From positions 5,113,501-5,177,500 of the forward strand of contig NZ_CP019288.1 of assembly GCF_009901525.1 (NCBI RefSeq): 64,000 nt of DNA, read 5' to 3'. The DNA comes from Kordia antarctica. GTDB lineage: Bacteria; Bacteroidota; Bacteroidia; Flavobacteriales; Flavobacteriaceae. Each line of letters starts with the position of its first letter. The stretch's first letter is position 1. Position numbers and translations under genes: made by a program. Under the pieces are notes generated by a model. That model was not told the origin of the DNA. It saw nothing but the letters and a program-made list of their open reading frames with translations, and made no database searches. This document shows positions 24,633 to 33,698 of the stretch, piece after piece.

Positions 24633-26993
24633 ATGATACAGAAAATAGATATAGAAAAATTTGGACTTTTTAATGATTATCAATGGAAGGACTCTGTTGG
24701 AAGTAAAGAGTTATTTAGGAAACTAAATATTTTGTATGGGAGAAACTACTCAGGAAAAACAACATTAGCAAGGATTTTTAAATCTTTGCAGGATGGATTA
24801 ATTCATAAGAATTATATAGATTCAAAATTCAAAGTAACATTTTCAGATGGAAAGGAAATAACACAAGACAATATACTTGAACTTGATCCAGATTTTAAAA
24901 TAAGGGTATACAATACTGATTTTGTAAATGAAAATTTAAGTTGGTTGCATAATGAAGATGGTTCAATAAAGCCATTTACAATATTGGGAGCAAAGAATAT
25001 TGAACTGGACAAGAAAATAAGATTCATTGAAGAGCAATTAGGAAGTATTGAAGAAAAAAAAGGAATACTTTTTACACATGATACTGAAACGCAAATTTTA
25101 GATACAAAAAAGACACAATTAGAGCAAAGCAAAAAATCATTAAATGATAAACTAAGAGAGAAGGCAGTTGAGATAAAAAGAACATCAACAATTTACAACT
25201 ATCCTACGTATCAAATCAACACAATAAAACGAGACATAAGTAAAATAAAGCCTGAGACTCTTTTAGCCGACGATATTATTTTTGATAAGACTAGACTTTT
25301 AAAAGAAGAAGCCAAAAATGACATACAAAAGCTAATAGAAAAGAAACCAAATTTCAATAAATACTTCGAGGAAGTAAATGAAATACTATTTCAAGAAATA
25401 AGAGCAACGGAAACGCTTAAGCATCTGATTGAAAATGCAGTCTTGCAAGAATGGACAAGAAAAGGAATAGGGCTTCATAAAGAAATTCGTGATAATTGTG
25501 GATTTTGCGGGAATCCAATTCCAGCTGATTTGTGGAGTAAATTAGACTTACATTTCAACAAAGAATCTGAAGAGTTAAGAAATCGAATACGGATAAAGGT
25601 CGTTGCATTGAATAACGCAAAAGATGCAATCAATAAATTTGTTTCTCTAAAAAAAGAAGATTTCTATCAGAAACTTCATCCAGAATTCGAAATCTTAGAA
25701 GAAGAATGGAAAATTAATTGTGAGTCTTATATAAATGCGTTGAATCAATTAATTAGTTCTCTTGAATTACGAGAGAAGGATATATTTAATTCAACAATTA
25801 GACCCGAATGTACAGATACATCGGATGAAATTCTTGAAACATTTACAAAATTTAACGAACTAATTGAGGAGCATAATTTATCAACTTCTTCATTAAAAGA
25901 AGCTCAAGAGAAAATCAGGTTGGAATTGAGAATGTCTGAGGTAGCTGAGTTTGTTAAAAATATTGAATATGAAAAGCATAACAATACTCTTGGAATTTTA
26001 GAAGCTGATATTCAACTTAAGGATACTGCTAGCCTCTTAACGAAAAAAAAAGTAGAAGAACTTTTAGAAGAGAAACGAAAATTAGAAGCAGAGGCTAAAG
26101 ATGAGAGTAAAGGAGCTGAGTTAGTAAACCAACATTTAGCTCATTACTTTGGTCATGAAGAACTTAAATTAGTGTCGATTGGAGTTTCTCCAGACATCGA
26201 ATTTAAAATCACACGTGATTCCGATGATGCGAAAAATTTAAGTGAAGGAGAATGTAGTTTAATATCATTTTGTTATTTCATAGCAAGAATGGAAGACGAA
26301 ATGAAAGATGAATTAAATTTGAAAAAGTTAATTATTTATATCGATGACCCAATTTCTAGTCTTGATAGCAATCATATCTTTTTTATGTTTAGTTTAATTG
26401 AAAGTATTATTGGAAAGCCAAAAAAATATGGACAACTTTTTATATCAACTCATAATTTAGATTTTCTCAAGTACTTAAAGAAACTTACTTCGCCAGAAAA
26501 ACACCAGCCAATCCCTACAGTTAAGGCAGTTGATGGTAGACAACATTTCTTAATAGAAAGGAAGGATAAGTCAAGTACATATATAAAGCTTGCACCTAAA
26601 TACCTAAAAAATTATATAACTGAATTCAATTATCTTTTCGATCAAATACACCACTGTGCAAACTCTGATGTTGAAACAATTGGACATACCTATCAATATA
26701 ATTTTGGAAATAATATGAGAAAGTTTTTAGAAGCTTATTTGTTTTATAAATATCCAAATCATCTAATTGGGCTTGACTCAAGATTAGGAAAGTTTTTTGA
26801 CAATGACAGTGTAACTATAAATCTGATAAATCGATTGATAAATGAATATTCACATTTAGGAGAAAACTTTGAGAGAGGAATGGAGCCGATAGATGCCGAG
26901 GCTATTAGAAAAATAGCAAATGCCGTTTTGAATAGAATAAAAGAAACAGATATAGATCAATATGAAGCTTTAGTTGAAAGTATAAATGAATAA
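24633..26993 (+). CDS. AAA_13 ATPase with HEPN-like C-terminus, RloC/PrrC-type candidate anticodon nuclease
   Basis: A 786-residue SMC/ABC-like ATPase. Walker A is GRNYSGKTTLARI (36-48). A long coiled coil (about 125-490) is interrupted by a zinc-hook-like CGFCG (C289, C292). The ABC signature LSEGE is at 536-540, Walker B IYIDDPISSLDSN at 568-580 and the H-loop STHN at 605-608. The C-terminal domain has RKFLE (R696, E700) and RLINEYSH (R734 to H741, an R-x6-H HEPN motif). RloC and PrrC are known tRNA anticodon nucleases with this ATPase type plus an R...E...H nuclease. It stands alone, without restriction genes. A DNA-repair or other AAA_13 role remains possible. Confidence 0.75.
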   Translation: MIQKIDIEKFGLFNDYQWKDSVGSKELFRKLNILYGRNYSGKTTLARIFKSLQDGLIHKNYIDSKFKVTFSDGKEITQDNILELDPDFKIRVYNTDFVNENLSWLHNEDGSIKPFTILGAKNIELDKKIRFIEEQLGSIEEKKGILFTHDTETQILDTKKTQLEQSKKSLNDKLREKAVEIKRTSTIYNYPTYQINTIKRDISKIKPETLLADDIIFDKTRLLKEEAKNDIQKLIEKKPNFNKYFEEVNEILFQEIRATETLKHLIENAVLQEWTRKGIGLHKEIRDNCGFCGNPIPADLWSKLDLHFNKESEELRNRIRIKVVALNNAKDAINKFVSLKKEDFYQKLHPEFEILEEEWKINCESYINALNQLISSLELREKDIFNSTIRPECTDTSDEILETFTKFNELIEEHNLSTSSLKEAQEKIRLELRMSEVAEFVKNIEYEKHNNTLGILEADIQLKDTASLLTKKKVEELLEEKRKLEAEAKDESKGAELVNQHLAHYFGHEELKLVSIGVSPDIEFKITRDSDDAKNLSEGECSLISFCYFIARMEDEMKDELNLKKLIIYIDDPISSLDSNHIFFMFSLIESIIGKPKKYGQLFISTHNLDFLKYLKKLTSPEKHQPIPTVKAVDGRQHFLIERKDKSSTYIKLAPKYLKNYITEFNYLFDQIHHCANSDVETIGHTYQYNFGNNMRKFLEAYLFYKYPNHLIGLDSRLGKFFDNDSVTINLINRLINEYSHLGENFERGMEPIDAEAIRKIANAVLNRIKETDIDQYEALVESINE

Positions 26994-27178
26994 TGAATCG
27001 CTAACACTATATTTCACCTCATATCCTTATTCTTCTAATACGTTAGATATAATTGCACGTTGCCTTTAATTCTACCAATAAATACAATAAATTAAAGTCT
27101 CTCAGCATAGCAATCTCAACCCCCATGTAATGAACACAAAACAATTCCGACTTACGCAGCAATAAAAAAACTAATCAA

Positions 27179-27982
27179 ATGAAAAAAATAGCCATCACAG
27201 TATTAGGAATGTTTCTCATCATAGCCTGTAACAACACTACAAAAAAGGCGGAAACACCTAAAGAAACTCCAAAAGCGGAAAAAGTAGTCACTAAAAATTA
27301 TCCTGAAAATTTACAAAAAGTTTTCAACGCACACGGCGGAATTGACACATGGAACGCTTCACAAACGCTCATATACGAAATGGTAAAACCAGAAGCAACA
27401 GAAAAACATGTCACTGACTTGAAATCACGAAAAGCACGTATTGAAGGAAAAAATTTTTCCATTGGTTATGACGGAACAACCGTGTGGCTAGCACAAAAAG
27501 ACACGACAGCCTTTAAAGGAAATGCACGTTTTTACCACAATTTATATTTCTATTTTTATGCAATGCCATTTGTATTAGGCGATGACGGAATTACCTATAC
27601 CGAAGCAGAAAATCTCTTGTATGAAGGTGTTGAATATCCAGGATATAAAATTTCATATGGTGACAATGTTGGCGATTCTCCAGAAGACAATTACTTTATT
27701 TACTACAATCCAGAGACGTTTCATATGGAATGGCTAGGCTATACCGTAACGTATTACAACGGAGAACCAAGTAACAAAGTGAGTTACATTCGTTATGGAG
27801 ATTGGCAGGAAGTAAACGGAATTTTATTGCCAAAAACATTGACATGGCACAAAACCGAAGATGGAAAAGTAACAGGAGAACGGAATTCAGTTGAATTTAC
27901 CAATGTAAGTTTAACGAATAAAACAATGGAAAACTCGATGTACGAGCGTCCAGCAGATGGCGTTGTTGTTCCGAAAGGATAA
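27179..27982 (+). CDS. DUF6503 lipoprotein
   Basis: A 267-residue lipoprotein with lipobox LIIAC (Cys17) after a standard signal, then a Lys/Glu/Pro-rich linker (res 20-40). The conserved region begins KVFNAHGGIDTWNASQTLIYEM and continues with FSIGYDGTTVWLAQ and RFYHNLYFYFYAMPFVLGD, which I recognise as DUF6503. The fold resembles outer-membrane lipoprotein-sorting beta sheets (LolA/LolB-like), but that is inference. The function is unknown. Single-gene unit with a terminator. Confidence 0.82.
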   Translation: MKKIAITVLGMFLIIACNNTTKKAETPKETPKAEKVVTKNYPENLQKVFNAHGGIDTWNASQTLIYEMVKPEATEKHVTDLKSRKARIEGKNFSIGYDGTTVWLAQKDTTAFKGNARFYHNLYFYFYAMPFVLGDDGITYTEAENLLYEGVEYPGYKISYGDNVGDSPEDNYFIYYNPETFHMEWLGYTVTYYNGEPSNKVSYIRYGDWQEVNGILLPKTLTWHKTEDGKVTGERNSVEFTNVSLTNKTMENSMYERPADGVVVPKG

Positions 27983-28006
27983 TTTCTAAATTTCTAAAAT
28001 ACCAAA

Positions 28007-28045
28007 AACAAAAATGCCTATTCAAACCGAAGAGGCATTTTTGTT
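28007..28045. terminator. Bidirectional terminator
   Basis: A perfect 13-bp stem AACAAAAATGCCT/AGGCATTTTTGTT between the convergent DUF6503 gene and the reverse hypothetical gene. Confidence 0.88.
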
Positions 28046-28062
28046 TAAGTATATAATCGTTT

Positions 28063-28455
28063 CTAATTTGCTCTTTTATAAGCTCCGTTAAAGTGCATTT
28101 GATTTGCATCAAATCCATTAAACATAATAGTGTTCAAGTTGTTTCGCAATTGAAATCGTTGCGGACTTATATTTGGCAATAATGAATTTCCGTCTGTAAA
28201 GTTTCGGAATGTGTATGTAATACTATTTTCGCTATAGAATCCTCTTCTGATTTCTTTCTGAACGTGTTCACCAATATTTGATAAATTAGGTAATGATTCA
28301 CGCACTTTATAATAATCAGTAGCTATATCAGTTGACAATTCTGAAAAACTTGGCAACTTAAAATTCTCAACAGCAATGTTCTCAGTTTCTTGCGCTGATA
28401 TTTGTACAGCAATTAATAAAGTTATTGCTAAAACGAATTTTTGTATCATCTTCAT
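28063..28455 (-). CDS. Secreted hypothetical protein
   Basis: A 130-residue protein with a signal peptide (about 1-21, ending VQISAQ). The mature part is hydrophilic with no recognisable domain: NFKLPSFSELSTDIATDYYK, IGEHVQKEIRRGFYSEN and a basic C-terminus. I do not recognise a family. It precedes the amidohydrolase pair in gene order but on the minus strand is the last of that run, 59 bases after it, so it may share their transcript. Confidence 0.6.
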   Translation of the reverse strand: MKMIQKFVLAITLLIAVQISAQETENIAVENFKLPSFSELSTDIATDYYKVRESLPNLSNIGEHVQKEIRRGFYSENSITYTFRNFTDGNSLLPNISPQRFQLRNNLNTIMFNGFDANQMHFNGAYKRAN

Positions 28456-28514
28456 AACATTTATTTTTTAAACCCTTAAACTTATAAACCCATAAACTAT
28501 TAATATACAAGTTA

Positions 28515-29813
28515 CTACTTTCTACTATATTTTTCCATATAACGCTTCCATAATTTTGTTTGATGCGTTTCTAAGCTCAACATTCGTCCTTCAATAAACG
28601 CATATGTCAAAATATTTCCACGCATATCTAACGCGTCACCTTCACTAATAAAAAGTGTTGCATCTTTTCCAACTTCTAACGTTCCTAAACGATCATCGAT
28701 TCCTAAAATTTTAGCTGTATTCGATGTAATTAATTGCAACGCTTTCTCTTTATCCAAACCTTGCGCAGCAACTGTTCCTGCCAAAAATGGCAAATTACGC
28801 GTATTCATACGCTCCATTTGTCCGCTATTTTCAAGTCCAACTAACACGCCAGCATCGGTTAATATTTTTGCTTTTTTGTATGATAAGTCATAATCTTCAT
28901 CGTCCATTTCAGGAACTGAATGTGTTCTGTGTAATAAAACAGGAATATCATTTTGGCGCAAAGTCGTTGCTATTTTATGTGCATGATAACCGCCGACTAT
29001 AACTATCTTCACGTTGTTTTTCTTCGCGAAAGCGATTGCATCCAACATTCCTTTCTCAGTATCAACATGTACATATAGTTTTTGAGAACCTTTAAATAAT
29101 CCGTTCATTGCTTCATTTGGCAAGTGTTTTGGACTTCTAGAGCCGTTTAAATAACTTGATACTTCATTGAATCCATCTTGAATTGCTATAACTTGTTTTG
29201 CATAGTCTTTATTTGGACTCAAACCTCTTGGTTCGCCAAGCCACCAACGACCTCGCGAAAAATTACTTGGCCAGTTTAAGTGAATTCCATCGTCAACTTT
29301 TACAGCTGCATCTTCCCAATTCCAAGCATCTAATTGTACAATTGAAGAAGTTCCAGAAACGCGTCCGCCACGTGGCACAATTTGCGCTGTTAAAATTCCG
29401 TTTGGTCTACAACTTTCTACAACTTTCGATTCCGTATTGTACGCAATCAAACTCCGAATATGTGGATTAAAATTACCTATTTCGTCTTCATCTTTTGTTG
29501 CTCGTACTGCGTCAACTTCAACCAGACCAAGTGTAGAATTTGGCGCAATAAATCCAGGATATACATGTTTTCCTTTCGCGTCAATTACTTTTCCAGCGGT
29601 TTGTGTCGTAGCAGAAGCGCCAACACGAACTATTTTCCCGTTTTCAAATACTATTGTAGCATTTTCAATCACTTGTCCGTTTCCAATATGTGCGGTTGCG
29701 CCAACAATTGAAATTGCTTGCGATTGTTTTGGCGCAGGCGTTTGTTGTGCAAAACTTAAACCGCTGAACAAAACAGCTACGCATACGATGTATTTATATA
29801 AATATTTTTTCAT
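28515..29813 (-). CDS. Secreted amidohydrolase-family protein, HxH motif missing
   Basis: A 432-residue protein with a signal peptide (ending GLSFAQ). The composite domain reads IENATIVFENGKIVRVG and GKHVYPGFIAPNSTLGL. In active amidohydrolases PGFID is followed by HxH metal ligands; here the segment is PGFIAPNSTLG, so the first two ligands are absent. The C-terminal part has ALQLITSNTAKILGIDDRLG and TLEVGKDATLFI, typical of the family. It is probably a non-canonical or non-catalytic member, possibly a partner of the larger neighbour 11 bases upstream. Confidence 0.85.
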   Translation of the reverse strand: MKKYLYKYIVCVAVLFSGLSFAQQTPAPKQSQAISIVGATAHIGNGQVIENATIVFENGKIVRVGASATTQTAGKVIDAKGKHVYPGFIAPNSTLGLVEVDAVRATKDEDEIGNFNPHIRSLIAYNTESKVVESCRPNGILTAQIVPRGGRVSGTSSIVQLDAWNWEDAAVKVDDGIHLNWPSNFSRGRWWLGEPRGLSPNKDYAKQVIAIQDGFNEVSSYLNGSRSPKHLPNEAMNGLFKGSQKLYVHVDTEKGMLDAIAFAKKNNVKIVIVGGYHAHKIATTLRQNDIPVLLHRTHSVPEMDDEDYDLSYKKAKILTDAGVLVGLENSGQMERMNTRNLPFLAGTVAAQGLDKEKALQLITSNTAKILGIDDRLGTLEVGKDATLFISEGDALDMRGNILTYAFIEGRMLSLETHQTKLWKRYMEKYSRK

Positions 29814-29824
29814 GTCAGTTTTGT

Positions 29825-32800
29825 TTAATATTCAACAGTATCACAATGATGATCTACTTTCTCTTTTTTCTTAGCAGGTTGCGTTTTCATGCCTTTGTCT
29901 TTCTCTGACAGCATCATGTTCATCAACTCGGTACGTTCGGTTTGAATTTTTCTGCGTAATTGTGTATCACGTTCCAAATCAAAATAAATAGTTCCTTCAA
30001 TCATGGTAGTTTGCGCTTTCGCGTAAATTGACATTGGATGAGCTGTCCATAGTACTAAATCTGCTTGTTTTCCAGTTTTTACACTTCCAACTTTATCGTC
30101 AATATGTAATAATTTCGCAGGATTCAGCGTTACAAATTTCCAAGCATCTTCTTCGGAAACGCCACCATATTTTACAGCTTTTGCCGATTCTTGATTCAAT
30201 CTGCGAGACATTTCGCCATCATCAGAATTAAAAGCTACAACAACTCCTTGGCTGTGCATAATTGCGCCGTTATACGGAATTGCGTCATTTACTTCAAATT
30301 TATAAGCCCACCAATCTGAAAAAGTTGATCCGCCAGCGCCATGTGCTTTCATTTTGTCAGCTACTTTGTAACCTTCTAAAATGTGTGTAAAGGTGTTAAT
30401 GTTGAAACCAAATTTATCAGCAACTTTCATTAACATATTAATTTCACTTTGAACATATGAGTGACAGGAAACGAAACGTTTTTTATTTAAAATTTCTAAA
30501 ATCGTTTCCATTTCAATATCATACCGATAGTTTCCAGTTTTTTTCTTTGTTTCGTATTCTTTTGCACGTTGAAAATAATCTGTAAATACTTGCTCAACGC
30601 CCATTCGTGTTTGTGGAAAACGTGTTGTGTTGTTATCGCCCCAATTACTTTGTTTTACGTTTTCACCTAATGCAAACTTGATGAATCCGTCAGCATCTTT
30701 AAAAAGCATGTCATCTGCAGATCGTCCCCATTTTAATCTTAAAATTGCAGAACGTCCACCAATTGGATTTGCAGATCCGTGTAATAACTGAATCGTTGTA
30801 ACGCCACCAGCTAAGTTTCTGTAAATATTTACATCTTCAGGGTTTACAACATCTGCCATGTTAACTTCTGCCGTAGAATTGTGTCCAGCTTCATTAATAT
30901 CAAATGCGCCAATGTGCGAATGCTCGTCAATAATTCCAGAAGTTAAGTGTTTTCCTGTCGCATCAATAATTCGTGCATTTCCTGCGCTGAGGTTTTTTCC
31001 AATTCGCGCTATTTTTCCGTCTTTTACTAAAACGTCCGTATTTTGAAGAATTCCGTCTTTTTCATTTGTCCAAACCGTAGCATTTCTGAATAGAATGGTT
31101 TCTTGTTGCGGTAAAGTTGCCGAACCGTATGCACTATTTGGATACGAAAGTGGTAACATCTTTGGCGCTTCCATCGTATCATCTTTCTTGTCTCCTTTTT
31201 TATCTTTCGATTCAGCAACTTCTTTTTGTGTTGCATTGAATGAAGTTTCGGAACCATTTGCTAAGATTGCTTTTCCAGAGAAATACGTTGCATTATTTAC
31301 AAGCGAAGTCAACCGAATAAATTCTTTTTTCGTCGTGTCAGGTGTTGTAAATTGTAATTGTAACCAATTGTCTTTGAAAGCTATTTTAGAACCTAATTTC
31401 ATAGAATCTTTCATTACTTCTGATTTCAACTTTTCTGGCGAACCTGAAATGTTTACGTCATAGGTATTTCCAGCAATAGTAAACGCGTATTTCCCGCGAA
31501 GATCTTTATGCGATTTGTCTTTGAAAACATTTTGATTTCCTTGAACCCAATTTTCGTAGAGTACGGTTTTCGTATCAAAAATGTCTCCCGAAGTAATTAA
31601 GAAGTTTGCTTGACGCCCATTTTGTAAGCTTCCAACTTTATCTTCTTGTTTTAAAATACGAGCAGGAATTGTTGTCAACGCTTCCAACGCTTTTGTTTTG
31701 TCTAAACCATATTCGATGGCTTTCTGTAGTTTTCCTTTAAATTCACTTGCCTTTTTTAAATCGTGCGTTGTGAAACTGAACGCAATTCCATTGTCTGCCA
31801 ATGTTTTTGGGTTTGAAGGCGCTTGATTCCAGTGTTTCATCGCTTCTAATTCTAAAACGCCAGCCGCGTACGGATCTGAAACGTCATAGGCTTTTGGAAA
31901 GTTGATTGGAATAATGAATGAAGCATTTGTCGCTTTCATCGCGCTGATGTTTTCATATTCTGTTCCGTCGCCGATTAAAATGTATTGAATTCCAAAATCG
32001 TCACCAATTGCATCTGTTTTGATACTGTTGTGTTTGTTTCCTGAATGAAAAATTTGCACTAAGTTTTTATTTGCTATTAAAGCTTCTAAGGCTAAATCTT
32101 TACGTTTTGCATTTCCTTTTGAATACCAATCTGCATCATGATACATTTGACGAATTAACGCCATACTTCCCATTAATGAAGTCGGATAGGATTGTTGTGT
32201 TGCATTGCTTCGTTCGTACGATAAGTATTGTGCCGAACGATTGTCTAAGATGCGCATGCTATTGTCAGCATCAGCATTTAGCGCAACTAATAGTCCGTTT
32301 CCGCGAACAATTCCGTCATTCATGTGTGTATTTACCGTTCCAAAGCCAGCTTTTAATAAATCAGTAGCTTTCTTCTTGTCAAAAGAAAAACTTGTCATCG
32401 GATTTATATCTGGTCTGATGTGATCGTTCCAATAATATCCTTCGCGTGAAGCATCATATTGTGCGCCTCGTCGTCTACCAAGAGTACGTTTTGGTGCTTT
32501 GAGACCAAAGTCAGAATACGGATCAATAAATGAAGGATAGATACTTTTTCCTGTCAAATCTACAATGGTAGCATTTTTCGGAATGGAAATGTTAGTTCCA
32601 GTTTGCAACACTTTTCCATCTTGTATAATGAGTGTTGCGTTTTCTATGACCTGTGTTGGTGTGACATAGATTTTTGCGTTGGTAAAAGCTGTTATAGTGC
32701 GTTCTTCTGTTTTAACGCCGTCATTTTTAGGAAAGTAATCCTGAGCAAAAGTGGTTAGGCTACACAAAAGAAATAACAGCAGCAAGTACGATTTATTCAT
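29825..32800 (-). CDS. Secreted tandem amidohydrolase, two modules
   Basis: A 991-residue protein with a signal peptide (ending LTTFAQ). Two amidohydrolase modules are joined. The N-terminal one (about 25-440) has SIYPSFIDPYSDFGL, without HxH. The C-terminal one (about 560-960) has GKHLTSGIIDEHSHIGAFDI with an intact HSH, later HAHG-free but with SCHSYVQSEINMLMK, THILEGYKVADK and FNSDDGEMSRRLNQE, giving plausible metal ligands. The first module resembles the separate downstream protein. Likely a periplasmic metal-dependent hydrolase of cyclic amides or dipeptides; the substrate is unknown. Confidence 0.87.
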   Translation of the reverse strand: MNKSYLLLLFLLCSLTTFAQDYFPKNDGVKTEERTITAFTNAKIYVTPTQVIENATLIIQDGKVLQTGTNISIPKNATIVDLTGKSIYPSFIDPYSDFGLKAPKRTLGRRRGAQYDASREGYYWNDHIRPDINPMTSFSFDKKKATDLLKAGFGTVNTHMNDGIVRGNGLLVALNADADNSMRILDNRSAQYLSYERSNATQQSYPTSLMGSMALIRQMYHDADWYSKGNAKRKDLALEALIANKNLVQIFHSGNKHNSIKTDAIGDDFGIQYILIGDGTEYENISAMKATNASFIIPINFPKAYDVSDPYAAGVLELEAMKHWNQAPSNPKTLADNGIAFSFTTHDLKKASEFKGKLQKAIEYGLDKTKALEALTTIPARILKQEDKVGSLQNGRQANFLITSGDIFDTKTVLYENWVQGNQNVFKDKSHKDLRGKYAFTIAGNTYDVNISGSPEKLKSEVMKDSMKLGSKIAFKDNWLQLQFTTPDTTKKEFIRLTSLVNNATYFSGKAILANGSETSFNATQKEVAESKDKKGDKKDDTMEAPKMLPLSYPNSAYGSATLPQQETILFRNATVWTNEKDGILQNTDVLVKDGKIARIGKNLSAGNARIIDATGKHLTSGIIDEHSHIGAFDINEAGHNSTAEVNMADVVNPEDVNIYRNLAGGVTTIQLLHGSANPIGGRSAILRLKWGRSADDMLFKDADGFIKFALGENVKQSNWGDNNTTRFPQTRMGVEQVFTDYFQRAKEYETKKKTGNYRYDIEMETILEILNKKRFVSCHSYVQSEINMLMKVADKFGFNINTFTHILEGYKVADKMKAHGAGGSTFSDWWAYKFEVNDAIPYNGAIMHSQGVVVAFNSDDGEMSRRLNQESAKAVKYGGVSEEDAWKFVTLNPAKLLHIDDKVGSVKTGKQADLVLWTAHPMSIYAKAQTTMIEGTIYFDLERDTQLRRKIQTERTELMNMMLSEKDKGMKTQPAKKKEKVDHHCDTVEY

Positions 32801-32882
32801 TGCTTATTATTAGAGGTTAGTTTAGTCTTTAAAGATAAGAGATGTTCCGCCTCCGTTTGCTGTATTAAGATTTTTTTAACGT

Positions 32883-33665
32883 TTATTTATGAATTGGAAT
32901 TGGTGTGTTTTGAATCCATTTTTGAATGAGCTTCCGATTTGTAGTAATTTCTGCAAAAACATAAATATCACTTTGAAAACACGGCGAAGTTTCTGCTTTC
33001 TCAAGTATGACTTTATTATCGCAATAGCTTGAATGTAAAAAGTAGAGTTCTTTGTTTTTGATGAGCACATAGCCAACATGATTGCTCAATCCTACAAAAT
33101 AAATGCCGTCTTTGTATACGTTATTGAGTTTTGTTTTGAGCGCTGTTTGAGAGATATTCCGATAGATTTTTAATTCAGCTCGTGGCTGAAGTGTGATTGC
33201 TTCGTTTGTGCCGCCTTCTTGCGCCATTTTGTACCGATTGAGTCTAAAACCCAAATGTTTTAAGGTTGTGGAAACAAAATAGCCACATGCAATTTCGCCT
33301 TCATTTGGAATGTTGGTATGTCCGTTAAAATCCCACGGCGTTCCGTACCAATGTGGCACGATTTCGTTGAGTAATTTGTTGTATAAATAGCTGGAAGCAG
33401 AATCAATTGTTTTTTGTTTGTTTTGTTTAAATTGTTTTGCAAAATATGCACGATCAGTTGCAATCGTTTGTTTTATGGTGTTGTAATTTCCTTTTGGCTT
33501 CCGATTGATTTTTAACTGAGTAGCATCAATAGTATTAGAATTACTAGAAGATTTTGATACTATTTCCGAAGTTTTTGTTGTGGAAACTACAGTTGACGTA
33601 TTGCTGCGTTCATTCGCGCAAGCGCAACAAAAAACACATATAATAAGAAGAATTGTTCTTGTCAT
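32883..33665 (-). CDS. Lipoprotein with NlpC/P60-like Cys-His motif
   Basis: A 260-residue protein with a Cys-rich lipoprotein-type signal (CVFCCACANE, lipidation likely at C16), followed by a Ser/Thr-rich linker. The central region has GTPWDFNGHTNIPNEGEIAC with C127 leading the helix CGYFVSTTLKHLGF, and H196 in LSNHVGYVLI. The Cys-helix then His-beta arrangement matches the papain-like NlpC/P60 fold of peptidoglycan endopeptidases; this is a fold inference without a family name. Adjacent to the DUF3810 metallopeptidase gene on the same strand, 33 bases apart. Confidence 0.65.
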   Translation of the reverse strand: MTRTILLIICVFCCACANERSNTSTVVSTTKTSEIVSKSSSNSNTIDATQLKINRKPKGNYNTIKQTIATDRAYFAKQFKQNKQKTIDSASSYLYNKLLNEIVPHWYGTPWDFNGHTNIPNEGEIACGYFVSTTLKHLGFRLNRYKMAQEGGTNEAITLQPRAELKIYRNISQTALKTKLNNVYKDGIYFVGLSNHVGYVLIKNKELYFLHSSYCDNKVILEKAETSPCFQSDIYVFAEITTNRKLIQKWIQNTPIPIHK

Positions 33666-33698
33666 ACACTTTAAACGAGGAAATTGATGGTTTCGTAT

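Noticed and set aside
29437-29874. A 145-codon forward frame
   Set aside because: Antisense shadow of the two amidohydrolase genes.
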